NCBI RefSeq assembly: GCF_902506535.1 | Contig: NZ_LR733827.1 | Span: forward strand, 836,805 to 900,804 | Reading direction: 5' to 3' | From: Pseudomonas sp. 8Z | Lineage (GTDB): Bacteria; Pseudomonadota; Gammaproteobacteria; Pseudomonadales; Pseudomonadaceae | DNA: 64,000 nucleotides | Part shown: positions 28,055-37,437 of the stretch, in pieces | How the letters are laid out: each line of letters opens with the position of its first letter | Numbering within the stretch: position 1 is the stretch's first letter | The notes under the pieces: model-generated | Database searches by the model: none | Seen by the model: only the letters and a program-made list of their open reading frames with translations | What the model was told of the DNA's origin: nothing | Translations under genes and position numbers: made by a program

Positions 28055-28728
28055 ACTGACTCCAAATTAGAGGGCAGCGTATAGTTCGCTGCGAAGAACA
28101 ATTGATCTGCGGACTGGTAGATGCCTTCTGCTTCAGCGGCACCATAGCCCGTAAGCAAGATGGTTTGGGCTGGCTTAAGCTGGTTTAGCTTGCACTCCAA
28201 AACATCGTTGCCCCACGACTGCAAAGACTCGCCAGCCGCAGAGCGGCCCGCGCGGAACGAAATCACCGTGGTCTCCGGAGCATTGACCCGCCAGGCATAG
28301 ACCCAGTCGCCATTGGTCAGCGGATCACCGGCCGCAGAGCGGCCCGCGCGAAACGGACGGAACTCGCTGATGGTCACGTCGAAGCCGAGCGAAAGGCCTA
28401 CGCCCAGAAAGAACGCCACCGACTGGCCACCAGTAGCAAAGAGCTTGGCCACCAAGGCGTTACGGCGCCCTTGCAGGGTGGTTTCCAGCGCGCCTGAACA
28501 TTTGTCCGGCAGCCCCAGGGCGGCCTCCCAGCGATCCAGTATCTCGTGAGTCGTCGAGGGATCAATCTCCCGATCCAAGTCGTCAGCACGACGATGGGCA
28601 CGGGCCAAGACCTCACCGAAGGCTCGCAGCAAACGCTGCAACTGGCTGGCCGGATCGGTAGTCCAGGCGAGCCCCGGTGGCAGCAGTTGACCGAGCTGCC
28701 GGCCGTAGTCTTCTCCGTTCACAGCCAT
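28051..28728 (-). CDS. Baseplate/tail protein, Mu gp48-like (DUF2313)
   Basis: 225 residues with the family start (LGQLLPPGLAW), a helical middle and the DLDREIDPSTTHEILDRWE signature of YmfQ/Mu gp48 proteins. It overlaps both neighbours by a few bases, in the standard Mu baseplate order after gp47. An internal near-repeat, FRAGRSAAGDPL and FRAGRSAAGESL, is visible. Confidence 0.85.
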   Translation of the reverse strand: MAVNGEDYGRQLGQLLPPGLAWTTDPASQLQRLLRAFGEVLARAHRRADDLDREIDPSTTHEILDRWEAALGLPDKCSGALETTLQGRRNALVAKLFATGGQSVAFFLGVGLSLGFDVTISEFRPFRAGRSAAGDPLTNGDWVYAWRVNAPETTVISFRAGRSAAGESLQSWGNDVLECKLNQLKPAQTILLTGYGAAEAEGIYQSADQLFFAANYTLPSNLESV

Positions 28729-29777
28729 GTAATGCTCCCAAATACCGCCATCTCTCCGGCAGCGTGGACAACATTGGCAACCGGCGACTGCAGCACGTGA
28801 TCGGTCTCGCCGACAGTGGTGCTAATGGCCTCAGCAATATGCGTACGTAGGATGGTGCCGCCGGGCTCTGCCTCACGGCGGAGCAGATCCTGCAGGGCGC
28901 TGGCCACTAGAGCGCGAAGAGCCGCTGTATCTGGCGTGAGCTGTATCTCGAAATTGAGCGGCACCGCGATCGGGGGAACTACAAAGACCTCGGCCGTCAC
29001 GGGACGCTTGACGTTTATATAGGCGAGCACCGTATCCAGAACTGGTGCAGTTGGGATCAGGTCGGCTTCATTATCAGTGACCACCCGCACGACCACCGTA
29101 TTGGCGCCCTGCTCCAGCGGCGAGACCCAAGCTCGAGTTACAGCGGCGTGCCCCTCCAGCGCCCAGGTCTCATAGTCCGCCGCACTGCCACCCATCGGCG
29201 GCTGACGCAGGCGCGACAGGACGCGGGCGCGCAACGCATCCAGACTCTCCTGATCAGCACCACCAGTCAGCCCACTGCCGGCTACGGTCAGGGTAGAACT
29301 GATACCAACAACTGGGCTAAGCAGGGTCAGCTTGGCTCCGACTGGCAGGTTGCCAGCCGCGCCAAAAACTTGCGCTTCGACCGGCACAGTGCCAGTCGTG
29401 CCAGTCAGAGTCAGGTCGACCGTTGTGGCGTATTCGGTGCCGTCACTGTATTGCAGGCGGGTACCGGCACTCAGCACCGCACCGACGCTGCCGGTCACGG
29501 TCAGCGGCCCAGCGGCCGCATTAGCGTCCAGGTACCAGTACCCGAGTAGCGTCGCCCAACGCTCTACGCCCTCAGCTTCGGCCCTATCATCCGGAAGGAA
29601 GTTTCGCTCGCGGGCCTGAATGTTAGCGTGCAGCCCCTGGGCCGCACCCGCTATGGCATGCCCGAGCACGCCGGTGACGGTGCGCCTAGTGCGGGCGTCG
29701 CTGCCCGGGAGGAAGGTTTCGATATCGGCCGCAGCTTGGTCTCGCAGCTCGACCAGAGTTGGCATTATGAAGGTCAT
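28719..29777 (-). CDS. Baseplate J-like protein (Mu gp47)
   Basis: 352 residues of the baseplate J family: start PTLVELRDQAAADIETFLPGSD, AGAAQGLHANIQARERNFLPD, and the C-terminal domain with Ile/Val strands. It forms the wedge of the contractile-tail baseplate. Start codon overlaps the preceding stop. Confidence 0.92.
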   Translation of the reverse strand: MTFIMPTLVELRDQAAADIETFLPGSDARTRRTVTGVLGHAIAGAAQGLHANIQARERNFLPDDRAEAEGVERWATLLGYWYLDANAAAGPLTVTGSVGAVLSAGTRLQYSDGTEYATTVDLTLTGTTGTVPVEAQVFGAAGNLPVGAKLTLLSPVVGISSTLTVAGSGLTGGADQESLDALRARVLSRLRQPPMGGSAADYETWALEGHAAVTRAWVSPLEQGANTVVVRVVTDNEADLIPTAPVLDTVLAYINVKRPVTAEVFVVPPIAVPLNFEIQLTPDTAALRALVASALQDLLRREAEPGGTILRTHIAEAISTTVGETDHVLQSPVANVVHAAGEMAVFGSITWL

Positions 29778-30223
29778 CAGAGTGCGTCCCAGATGAATTC
29801 GTATTGAAAGTTTTCGATGTTGCCATCAAGCTTATGGATCGCCACGGACAGCCCGAGCATGCCGCGCCGCGGTACGCTGGCGGTTACATCGACGCGGGCG
29901 GCGATGCCATCCTTGATCATCCAGGCCAGTCCTTCCTCAGCGTACTCACGAGCACGCCGCACGGTTTCGGGTAGTTCCTTCTCGCGGCCGAGCAGCCAGA
30001 GGCGCGACCCGAGTTGATCGCCCGGCACCACTGCCCAGGCGTCCCCCCAGAAACCACGGCGGTCTCGCCCACCTTCGGGCAATTGGTCATCTGCCCGGGC
30101 TCGACGATCGGACATCAGGCTGATGATGGTGGCAGTCAGCAGGCTGTCATCAGTCGCCAGGTCGCCGCCCTCGAAAACCAGGTCGGCGCCGGAATCAGTC
30201 CACGCAAGCGCAAGGTCGCCCAT
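29777..30223 (-). CDS. Baseplate protein, Mu gp46-like
   Basis: 148 residues matching the phage GP46 family: MGDLALAW start, SLMSDRRARADDQLP and RRGFWGDAW motifs. Related in fold to T4 gp25, the inner baseplate wedge protein. Stop and start codons are shared with its neighbours. Confidence 0.9.
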   Translation of the reverse strand: MGDLALAWTDSGADLVFEGGDLATDDSLLTATIISLMSDRRARADDQLPEGGRDRRGFWGDAWAVVPGDQLGSRLWLLGREKELPETVRRAREYAEEGLAWMIKDGIAARVDVTASVPRRGMLGLSVAIHKLDGNIENFQYEFIWDAL

Positions 30224-30768
30224 CAGCCACCTCCCGCTATTGGAGCGCCACTCTGGCCCGACCCCGGCTGCACATTGCGATGTGGGTGCTGGATCAGGCT
30301 GACGTTTGCTGCCACGACATCCTGTTGCGCAACGATCTGGCCGGTCTGGGTGATGAGGGGAGTCTCGAAATTCACCGAGTCCGCCGCCTTGATGTTGAGC
30401 GTATGCGTCTCGACTTCGATGACCCGGCCACGCTTGAGATGGATCTTGTCCTTCTCGTCGGTGTAGATGGCCACCTCGCCGCCTTGCATGCCGGTGAGGC
30501 GGTAGCGGCGATCACCGCAGGAGACCACCACGCTGTGCGCACGGTGACCACCAACCGCCAGCACCAGGGCCTCGGCACCGCCCAGGGGATGGGCACTGAA
30601 TCCATAGGGCTGCCAGTGCTCGACGTCGTCCAGCACTTCGTCGGCCATGACCCGCACCTGCAGCGCCTGCATCTTGGCTGCATCGTTGACCAGCATCACC
30701 ACGCCCCGGGCAACTACGCTGGCCAGGCCACGCCGCAGGGGGCGCAGCAGCCGTTCAATTCCACGCAT
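30223..30768 (-). CDS. Baseplate assembly protein V / spike (Mu gp45)
   Basis: 181 residues. It begins MRGIERLLRPLRRGLASVVARG and has an OB-like domain followed by a beta-rich C-terminal part ending with a QHPHRNVQPGSGQSGAP His-containing tip, typical of gp45/gpV membrane-piercing spikes where histidines bind iron. The start at 30768 has GGAG 7 nt upstream and overlaps the preceding gene by 14 bp. Confidence 0.88.
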   Translation of the reverse strand: MRGIERLLRPLRRGLASVVARGVVMLVNDAAKMQALQVRVMADEVLDDVEHWQPYGFSAHPLGGAEALVLAVGGHRAHSVVVSCGDRRYRLTGMQGGEVAIYTDEKDKIHLKRGRVIEVETHTLNIKAADSVNFETPLITQTGQIVAQQDVVAANVSLIQHPHRNVQPGSGQSGAPIAGGG

Positions 30769-31792
30769 CGGTTGTCTCCGGCTCAGGTTGGCGGATAAGG
30801 TCAAAGGCTTCGCGCGGCATGACGGTCGCGCTTACGCGCTCGCCCTGATCATCGAGCGAGTAGCCGACATCGGTGATGAGTCGCTCGGCGCCGCGCAGGT
30901 ATTGGTAGGCGTCATCGACAGCTACCAGCAGATTGGGCCGCCAGAGTTTTCCCGAACGCTGGCGGGCACCGCTGAGCAGGTAGGTGATTGCCTGCGACCG
31001 CCCCCAGCGCACATTCCGCTCCCACTCGACACGGTCACGGGCGCCCTGCGCATCGAGCGGCCCTTCGGCGATCACGGTCAGCGGTCGGTGACGCTTCACA
31101 CGGTTGTCGCTGGCCGACGCCAGTACGCTGGTGGACTCACCGAAGTTAAAGTCACTGCCCTGTGTCTGCCCCTTCAGGGTGTACTTGCTGAAAACGTCGC
31201 GGCGGTCACGGCGGCCGTTGGCGGTGAGAATGTTCTCGCCGAGCACCAGGCGATCATCTGCCCTTCCGACGCCGGCACGAGTGATCACCAGGTTGCCGCG
31301 ACCATCAGTAATCAGCATTACGCCGCGAATGCGCGCAGCCTGATCCAGCATCTCGAAGACAGTCTCGCCATCGGTCGGCTTCAGGCTTTTGAATGGAGCG
31401 TTGGCACCGGCCTCGTCGACCACACCAATGCCATAGGGCTTGAGCAGCTCACGAGCGACATCCGCCAGGCTGCGGCCAATCCACTGCGTGGGCGGAGCCG
31501 AGCAATCCACCAGGTCGCCCGTCTTGTCGCGCCCGGTCACCGTGACCGAGTGCGACTGCGAGTCATAGGTCGGATCCACCGAATCGATGTAGCCGGTAAT
31601 CAGCACCTCGCCGTCATAGTGCAGGGCGCAGGGTTCGCCCTCCGGGATTTCTCGGCGGGTCGCCTGCCCTGGCCAACGCTCGGTGAGCTGCAGAGTGAAC
31701 CCACCGGCAAGCTGTTGAATCCCAACGTTGACCTGGTAGCCCTTCCATCCGCCCCACTCAGTACGCCCGACCTCGAGCACGACTTCAGGCAT
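30755..31792 (-). CDS. Baseplate hub protein (Mu gp44, P-like)
   Basis: 345 residues of the gpD/gp44 hub family, with VNVGIQQLAGGFTLQL near the start, GYIDSVDPTYDSQSHSVTVTGRDKTGDLVDCSA and FKSLKPTDGETVFEMLDQAA. It forms the trimeric hub holding the spike. The start at 31792 overlaps the circularisation-protein gene by 8 bp; an upstream ATG would lie inside that gene. Confidence 0.9.
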   Translation of the reverse strand: MPEVVLEVGRTEWGGWKGYQVNVGIQQLAGGFTLQLTERWPGQATRREIPEGEPCALHYDGEVLITGYIDSVDPTYDSQSHSVTVTGRDKTGDLVDCSAPPTQWIGRSLADVARELLKPYGIGVVDEAGANAPFKSLKPTDGETVFEMLDQAARIRGVMLITDGRGNLVITRAGVGRADDRLVLGENILTANGRRDRRDVFSKYTLKGQTQGSDFNFGESTSVLASASDNRVKRHRPLTVIAEGPLDAQGARDRVEWERNVRWGRSQAITYLLSGARQRSGKLWRPNLLVAVDDAYQYLRGAERLITDVGYSLDDQGERVSATVMPREAFDLIRQPEPETTDAWN

Positions 31793-33011
31793 TCTTGAGC
31801 ACCTCCAGCACCTGGCCACCCGGCACGAAGCCCGGATGCTTGATCTTGTTGCGGGCAATGATGTCGCTGGCTCTGCTCGCATCACCATAGAGCCTATGAG
31901 CGATGAGCAAGGCTGGCTGCGTATCCAACAACTGGTATTCAGCCAGCGGCGCCAGAGAAGCCGATCTGCGGTTCATATCTGCGACCACGGCCGCACAAAG
32001 AGCAGCCAGGCTGCGGTAACGCTCCGGGCGAGCGGCGAGCTGTAGGCGATCCAACTCGATCACAAGCTGGTCTCGAACTTGCACTGCATCGTCACGGCTT
32101 TCAAAAACGACGCCTGGCGCAACCTGACCGTCTGGAGTCACCGGCCGCCCCGTGGCCAGCCGCGATGCCTCGACAGCGGCGGCACGTTCAATCAAGCGAT
32201 ATACGGCCTGCTGATTGTTTGCGACCTGCATGCGTCCGGGAGTGCTGTACCCTTGCGGCACTGGCACCTTGGGTCGGCTTCCCAAGTTGAACAATGACAT
32301 CTGCGCCTTGAGCGCCGAGATTGGGTCGGTGCCTGACCCAAGCCCCCTAACCAGTCCCAGCAGGCTTGCGGCGAGATTGCCGGGCGCCAGGATAAGCTGC
32401 GCCAGGCTGCCCGTCAGCCGGTTATAGAGGCCGGATAGCTGGGCGCCTCCGCCCATGACCCCGCCAGCCTGATATACCCAAGCGGTAGCTTCCTGCAACA
32501 TGGTGACTGCCTCTTCACCAACGAAACTGGCGTAGTCGGCCACATTCCAATCCTGCGCGAACTCTTCCACCGCTTCTTGTTGTACAAGGTCGGCCCTAGC
32601 ATTTACCTCAACGCCAGGAACCGGACTCCCGTCGGGGCGGGGTTCCTCGCCCGCTTCGGCGAAGGTTTGGGTAATCCGTGCCAGGCCGCCCTCACGGGTG
32701 GACTCGACCACCCGGTACTCGCCGTAGGTGATCACCTGCAGCTCGCCGCGATAAGGATGCATCAGCGTGCCGGGGCCAGCCCCTTCGAGCGCCTCGATCA
32801 ACTTGTCGCGCGCAGCCATGTAGTCCGCGCCGATCACGTACATGTCGAGCACGTACTGCCGCGCCTTGCGGCCCATGTCCTGGGTCGACGGCAAATCGCG
32901 CAGCGGGAATTCGTCGAGGATCGAGCGGCGACCGCCGGACTGATCGGAACCTTCTATGTAAAACGGAACGCCACGGAACGATCCGGGGCGCATCTCATCT
33001 CGCCAGGCCAT
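31785..33011 (-). CDS. DNA circularisation/tail protein (Mu N, gp43-like)
   Basis: 408 residues. The N-terminal domain (RPGSFRGVPFYIEGSDQSGGRRSILDEFPLRD) is the DNA circularisation-protein N-terminus family seen in Mu-type tails; the C-terminal part is helical and ends with a LysM-like YGDASRASDIIARNKIKHPGFVPGGQVL segment. It is a baseplate or tail-tip component in Mu-like phages. Confidence 0.88.
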   Translation of the reverse strand: MAWRDEMRPGSFRGVPFYIEGSDQSGGRRSILDEFPLRDLPSTQDMGRKARQYVLDMYVIGADYMAARDKLIEALEGAGPGTLMHPYRGELQVITYGEYRVVESTREGGLARITQTFAEAGEEPRPDGSPVPGVEVNARADLVQQEAVEEFAQDWNVADYASFVGEEAVTMLQEATAWVYQAGGVMGGGAQLSGLYNRLTGSLAQLILAPGNLAASLLGLVRGLGSGTDPISALKAQMSLFNLGSRPKVPVPQGYSTPGRMQVANNQQAVYRLIERAAAVEASRLATGRPVTPDGQVAPGVVFESRDDAVQVRDQLVIELDRLQLAARPERYRSLAALCAAVVADMNRRSASLAPLAEYQLLDTQPALLIAHRLYGDASRASDIIARNKIKHPGFVPGGQVLEVLKNA

Positions 33012-33022
33012 TACTCACCTCT

Positions 33023-34873
33023 TCACGGGCCCATCATGGCTCCGCTGTAAACGTCGATATCGACCTGCCCTTTCTTTTCGACGGACTGGACGCGGGCGCG
33101 CCCCTCGGAGTCGACCTTGATGTTGATGGTGCCCCCGACCTCGGCCGCCATCTGCTCGGCCATCTTGTTGTTAGCGATGGCCTGGCGGGCTTCTTCGCTG
33201 AATGGCGAAAGTGCGTAGGCGACTGCCTCGCCGATGGCTTCGCCAATGGCCTGGCCGGTCTTGGTACCGAGTGCCCCCTGGTCGGTGAGCAGGTTGTCAC
33301 TGATCAATGTGCCGACACCGTAGCCAGCGGCGCCGGCTGCACCCACCGCCCCAGCGCTGGTAGCCAGGGCACCTGCCCCAAAGGACGGCAGCGCACTCAG
33401 CGAGGAGCCACCCAACAGGGCCGCCGTGGTGCGCAGCTTGCCGAATATCTTGGGGGCCTTGCCCATGGCCTGGGCCAGGTCTGCCGCACCTCCTAGCGCC
33501 CCCGCCATGCCAGTGTCTGGCATGTTGGTCACGAATACCGGAGTGACACCCGTAGCAGCTTCGATGGCTTTGCCCTTGGCGATGCCGGCGGCGTCACCAC
33601 CCACGCCCTTGAGGGCCTTCAGCATCTTCATGCCGGAGCCGGTGCCTTTGGCGATCTGGTACGCGCCATAGGCAAGGCCACCAGCAGCCGCAGCCAAGCC
33701 GGCGTAGGAGGCACCCTGCGCGAGCATTTCGTTCTGCTGGGCCGCTTCACCGAGCGCGCCTGTCCACTCGTTGGTCTTGGCAATCAGCGCCGTGAGCGGA
33801 TCAAGCGCTGGGGTGAACAACGTCGCGATAGTGGACTTGCCCGTACCCTTGAGGCTTTCCAGCTGGGCATTGAAGCCCTTCATGCGCTCTTCCATCTTCT
33901 GCTGAAGTGGCAGCGCCTTAGCCATCTGCTCGACGATATCCTGATAGCTGCCCGCTCCCTCCCGCATCAGGTTGAGCGCAACCCGGGCGCCCTCGTCGCC
34001 GAACAGCTTGTTCAGCTTCGCCAGCCGGTCTGCCTCACCCAACCCGCCCAGCTTCTGCTTCAGGGTGTCGATGATCTCGGTGGTGGACTTCAGGTTGCCG
34101 TTGGCATCCTTCAGCGCATCGATCTTCACCGCCTGGCGGAAGAACGCTGCGATGCTCGTGCCAGCCGAGGAACCCTGGATACCGCCCTGCGCCAGGGTAC
34201 CCACCAGGGCAAACAACTCGTCGGTGTCCCGCCCCAAAGAGGCCATCGGTCCGGCTGCATATTTGGCCGCTTCGACGATCTCCGCAGCGCCCGTGGTCGA
34301 TGCCGAGGACGCGGCGGCGATGGAGTTGGACAGGTTCATGAAGCCGTCGGCAGCCACATTGAACGGTGTGGCGATACCGATCAGGCCTTTGCCGGTCTGC
34401 GCTGCGTCCATGCCCTCATACGCGGCAAGCGCGGCAGCGGCAGCCGCTGCGCCCTGCTTGCCCACGATCTGCGAAACCTTGGCGCCGGATTTGATCAGCT
34501 CCTTTTCCAGGTTGACGATCTGCGCCTGGTCGAATGGCGTGTAGGACTGAACCTGGAAGGCCGTCGATGAGATGTCGCTCATCGCCTTGGCCATCTCATC
34601 GGCGCCGTCGACAGCGCCCATCAGCTCAGTCTTGACCCCCAGCAGACTCTCCTGCAGGTCAGCCGCCGCATTGATGCCAGGCTTGATCTTGTTGGCCATG
34701 TACAGTCCGACCGCCGCCTGGGCGAACGAGCCGGTCATGTCCGCGAAGTGTTTCTTGACCTCTTGACTGGCCAGACCGAGGCCCTGAACATCCCGTTTGG
34801 TCTTATTGATCAACCCCCCGGTCTGATCCTTGGCACCCAGGGTCATCGCCAACTTGAGGCTTTCTGTCGTCAT
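33023..34873 (-). CDS. Tail tape measure protein
   Basis: 616 residues. A tape-measure domain (TFQVQSYTPFDQAQIVNLEKEL, GIATPFNVAADGFMNLS) is followed by Ala/Gly-rich hydrophobic segments and a helical end. It sets tail length and passes into the host membrane on infection. The start at 34873 gives the typical MTTESLKLAMTLGAKD. The predicted tail is short compared with phages carrying tape measures over 1000 residues. Confidence 0.92.
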   Translation of the reverse strand: MTTESLKLAMTLGAKDQTGGLINKTKRDVQGLGLASQEVKKHFADMTGSFAQAAVGLYMANKIKPGINAAADLQESLLGVKTELMGAVDGADEMAKAMSDISSTAFQVQSYTPFDQAQIVNLEKELIKSGAKVSQIVGKQGAAAAAAALAAYEGMDAAQTGKGLIGIATPFNVAADGFMNLSNSIAAASSASTTGAAEIVEAAKYAAGPMASLGRDTDELFALVGTLAQGGIQGSSAGTSIAAFFRQAVKIDALKDANGNLKSTTEIIDTLKQKLGGLGEADRLAKLNKLFGDEGARVALNLMREGAGSYQDIVEQMAKALPLQQKMEERMKGFNAQLESLKGTGKSTIATLFTPALDPLTALIAKTNEWTGALGEAAQQNEMLAQGASYAGLAAAAGGLAYGAYQIAKGTGSGMKMLKALKGVGGDAAGIAKGKAIEAATGVTPVFVTNMPDTGMAGALGGAADLAQAMGKAPKIFGKLRTTAALLGGSSLSALPSFGAGALATSAGAVGAAGAAGYGVGTLISDNLLTDQGALGTKTGQAIGEAIGEAVAYALSPFSEEARQAIANNKMAEQMAAEVGGTINIKVDSEGRARVQSVEKKGQVDIDVYSGAMMGP

Positions 34874-35138
34874 GGGATTCGCTCTGTTGATTCTGCTTAT
34901 CGTCGCCCTGGCCATTCCGGCGGCGGCACGCGGCAACCGCCCAGCCACCACGCTGTTGTGGTTAGGGGGGTCGTTCCTGTGGTTGATGGGCGCGCTAGCG
35001 ATGTCGCTGGTATGCGCCCTTATGCTTGGAATGGCGGGCCTGGGCGATGACTACCTGGCTCCAGTCGGCCTTGGGGTCGGGGGGACAGTTATGGCCCTGG
35101 TTACCATCGCGGGTTACCGAGCAGGCTCATCGAGCTGA
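34872..35138 (+). CDS. Small membrane protein antisense to the tail operon
   Basis: An 88-residue ORF with two or three hydrophobic helices (FALLILLIVALAIPAAA, LLWLGGSFLWLMGALAMSLVCALML). It fills almost exactly the gap between the frameshifted chaperone and the tape measure, where no leftward ORF exists. Its ATG overlaps the tape-measure ATG on the other strand within one CATG. RBS is poor. It may be a lysogen-expressed gene or a chance ORF. Confidence 0.42.
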   Translation: MGFALLILLIVALAIPAAARGNRPATTLLWLGGSFLWLMGALAMSLVCALMLGMAGLGDDYLAPVGLGVGGTVMALVTIAGYRAGSSS

Positions 35139-35160
35139 CACCAGCCTCCGCCAGATCAAG

Positions 35161-35591
35161 CTAGCTGCCCGACCTGGACAAAAGAGCCGTGCAGTAGAAC
35201 TCAAGCTCCTCCAGGGAAAGCCCGCGGATTTCCGCGAGCGTCCACCCTGTTTTCACGCCGAGGAGCAGGAACTTGGCCATGAGCGGTTCCATCGCCTTGG
35301 CCTTCACTTTCCCTGTTTCTGCACCTCTTCCGACTTGTCGATGAGGATTTTGATGTCCTCGGGGTGCAGCTTGCGCAGCTCATCCAGCCCCAGTGCCCCT
35401 TCCAGCGTGCCGAGCCGCACGACCTTCAAGCCAGCCAGCAGAGCGTTGTAGGTCATGGGCTGGCGGTGCGGGTTCACCTCCAGCTCAGCGTCGAACATAT
35501 CGCCGGCCAGGTGGGCGCGCATCTCGAACTCCTTGTGGAGCTCCTCGCCCACCTTGAGGCCGTGCTTCAGGGTTCCCTTGACCTTGACCAT
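35161..35591 (-). CDS. Tail assembly chaperone, -1 frameshift product (GT-like)
   Basis: The 95-residue upstream frame (35304-35591) reaches TGA directly after a GGGAAAG heptamer. A -1 slip there continues as V-K-A-K-A-M-E-P-L-M-A-K-F-L-L-L-G... for 48 more residues, to a stop at 35161. The short and long proteins correspond to gpG and gpGT of lambda and to the Mu gp41 pair, which fold the tape measure. The downstream part has no start codon of its own at a useful place, so frameshifting is the sensible reading. Confidence 0.82.
35304..35591 (-). CDS. Tail assembly chaperone, short form (G-like)
   Basis: 95 residues beginning MVKVKGTLKHGLKVGEELHKEFEMR, matching the Mu gp41 family. Its start shares a base with the stop of the tube gene (TAATG), so translation is coupled. 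It ends at the slippery site and is the majority product if frameshifting is inefficient. Confidence 0.85.
   Translation of the reverse strand: MVKVKGTLKHGLKVGEELHKEFEMRAHLAGDMFDAELEVNPHRQPMTYNALLAGLKVVRLGTLEGALGLDELRKLHPEDIKILIDKSEEVQKQGK
35307..35313 (-). promoter_or_regulatory. Slippery heptamer for -1 ribosomal frameshift
   Basis: On the minus strand G-GGA-AAG, an X-XXY-YYZ site in the zero frame, immediately followed by the TGA stop. A stop codon right after the heptamer favours slipping. Confidence 0.82.
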
Positions 35592-35956
35592 TACACCAAC
35601 TCCGCAGGTTGACCGATCAGCTTGATAGGAACCTTGCCGCCGTCACCGCCCTCGGTCATTTTGGGCGGTACCGAGGAGAACGCCTGGCGGACGGAGTAGG
35701 TCTGCCCGCTGTCGCACTCGAAGGTCACGGTGGCATCGACGATGCGGTTATGCAGGCCGACAGGATCATCACCCGCCGCGATGGCCACCTCGCAGTCGAT
35801 GGTCGCCGGGGTGATGGAACCGCTGAAGCCATGCACCTCGTTGCTGCCCACCACGGGCTGGCGATCCTCGCCGCCCGCCTCCAGGCTGGCACCCTTGAGG
35901 GTGCGCAGCGTTTGCCCATCCACACGGATGTAGGCCTTTCCAAACATTCGCGCCAT
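35591..35956 (-). CDS. Tail tube protein (Mu M-like)
   Basis: 121 residues beginning MARMFGKAYIRVDGQTLRTLKGASLE, with VHGFSGSITPATIDCEVAIA, matching the Mu tail tube family. The start at 35956 has GAGGT upstream; longer in-frame starts run into the sheath gene. It forms the inner tube inside the sheath. Confidence 0.88.
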   Translation of the reverse strand: MARMFGKAYIRVDGQTLRTLKGASLEAGGEDRQPVVGSNEVHGFSGSITPATIDCEVAIAAGDDPVGLHNRIVDATVTFECDSGQTYSVRQAFSSVPPKMTEGGDGGKVPIKLIGQPAELV

Positions 35957-35964
35957 AGGGCACC

Positions 35965-37437
35965 TCAGACGATGAATGCGGCCTTCATGGCCATGATGTT
36001 GAAGCCGTTGACCAGGTTCGGTCGGCCGTGGACGTTGAGGCGGTTCGGATCGTTCTCGTCGATCCAGACCAGCAGGCTCTCCGCGTAGTCGTCGTAGTTG
36101 CTCACCAGGCCAGCCCACTCCAGCTCACGGTAGAGAGCCAGCAGCTCGGCGCGCACTACCTTGGGCGTGACGATTGGCTGGCCCGGCGCGTAGCGGGTGC
36201 CATCCGGCGCGAGCTTGCAGCGCGGAAACTTCTGCGTGATACGCACACGGTTGGCATAGCGGAAGTAGCCCAGGGTCGCCGGGGTGGTGACGTCCAGGTA
36301 ACTCGGGTCAGGCAGGCCGGCGGCGTTGTCCTGGTAAGTGGTGATCTGCCGCTCGATCAGCACCTTGCCTTCGCGGTCGACGGTGTGGGTGCTGATGCCG
36401 TCGTAGAGCAGCAGGTTGCGCTCCTCCAGCGTCCACTGTTTCTCCTTCGGCGCCGGCAGCAGGCCAGGCAGGGGCAGCGTCTTCAGCGGCCGCGCCGGGT
36501 CGTTGTTCAGCGCCTGGGTCGCCACGATGGCATCGACGGCGGCCCACAGGTAGGGCGGCGTCAGCGCCTCGTTACAGCCCATGACCGTCAGCAACTGGTT
36601 GTTATGCAGGTTGCCGAATGTGCCGGTCGAGGCGTGCGTGCCGCGGAACGCGGCGTAGGCCAGGCCATCCAGCGCGCGCAGCGGCCCCCAACGGTCGAGC
36701 AGCTCCTGCTTCAGCACCGCCAGGTTGGCAGCGTCGGTGTAGGGCATGGCGACGGCGTTCCACCATTCGTCACCCATCACCGCGATGGCCTCGCCTACAT
36801 CCGGGTTGCCACTGCCGCCGGTGGGCTGAACCACGGTCAGAGCCAGGCCCGGCGGCAGTACCTCACCCACGTAGTAGTTGGCCTGCACATGAATCGTGTT
36901 GCCCGTCTCGCCCTTCCAGCGGCAAGTCAGGTCAACCTTGGCGTCGTCCACACCATTGACCGCTGCGATCAGGGGCTGGCGGGTGTTGGCGTTGATACCG
37001 GCGACGATGGCGGCAGCCAGCTCGGCAGGGGTCTTGCCGGCCTGGATGCCGATCTGCAGGCGCTCGCCTGCGATGTACAGCGCGAGCGTCCCGGCCGAGG
37101 TGGCAGCAGCAGCCACCGTGATAGAGCCAGCCGCAGCCGCGCCGGCTGCCAGTTCCTGCTGACCGATGGCCCACACTTCGAGGAAGCTGTTGGCCTTGCG
37201 CGCGTAGCGCAGCATCTCGGCCAGCATCGAACCGCGGCCAAACAGCGCCTCGCCCTGGTTCTCGCTGGTGATGCGGTGCGCGGTCAGGGGCTCGACGGAA
37301 GCCGTCGGCAGCATCTGGCCGATGACCAGCAACTTGTACAGCAGCCCAGGCGTACCGGTAACGGCGCCCGAGTTGTCGAACTCGATGGCGACAATCGGAA
37401 CCCGGATGTTGTCGGGGATATCGTTGAAGGCGCCCAT
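35965..37437 (-). CDS. Tail sheath protein (Mu L-like)
   Basis: 490 residues of the contractile sheath family: MGAFNDIPDNIRVPIVAIEFDNSGA start, GLLYKLLVIGQM, a central variable domain, and C-terminal VNGFNIMAMKAAFIV. Its presence defines the phage as a myovirus. Confidence 0.93.
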   Translation of the reverse strand: MGAFNDIPDNIRVPIVAIEFDNSGAVTGTPGLLYKLLVIGQMLPTASVEPLTAHRITSENQGEALFGRGSMLAEMLRYARKANSFLEVWAIGQQELAAGAAAAGSITVAAAATSAGTLALYIAGERLQIGIQAGKTPAELAAAIVAGINANTRQPLIAAVNGVDDAKVDLTCRWKGETGNTIHVQANYYVGEVLPPGLALTVVQPTGGSGNPDVGEAIAVMGDEWWNAVAMPYTDAANLAVLKQELLDRWGPLRALDGLAYAAFRGTHASTGTFGNLHNNQLLTVMGCNEALTPPYLWAAVDAIVATQALNNDPARPLKTLPLPGLLPAPKEKQWTLEERNLLLYDGISTHTVDREGKVLIERQITTYQDNAAGLPDPSYLDVTTPATLGYFRYANRVRITQKFPRCKLAPDGTRYAPGQPIVTPKVVRAELLALYRELEWAGLVSNYDDYAESLLVWIDENDPNRLNVHGRPNLVNGFNIMAMKAAFIV

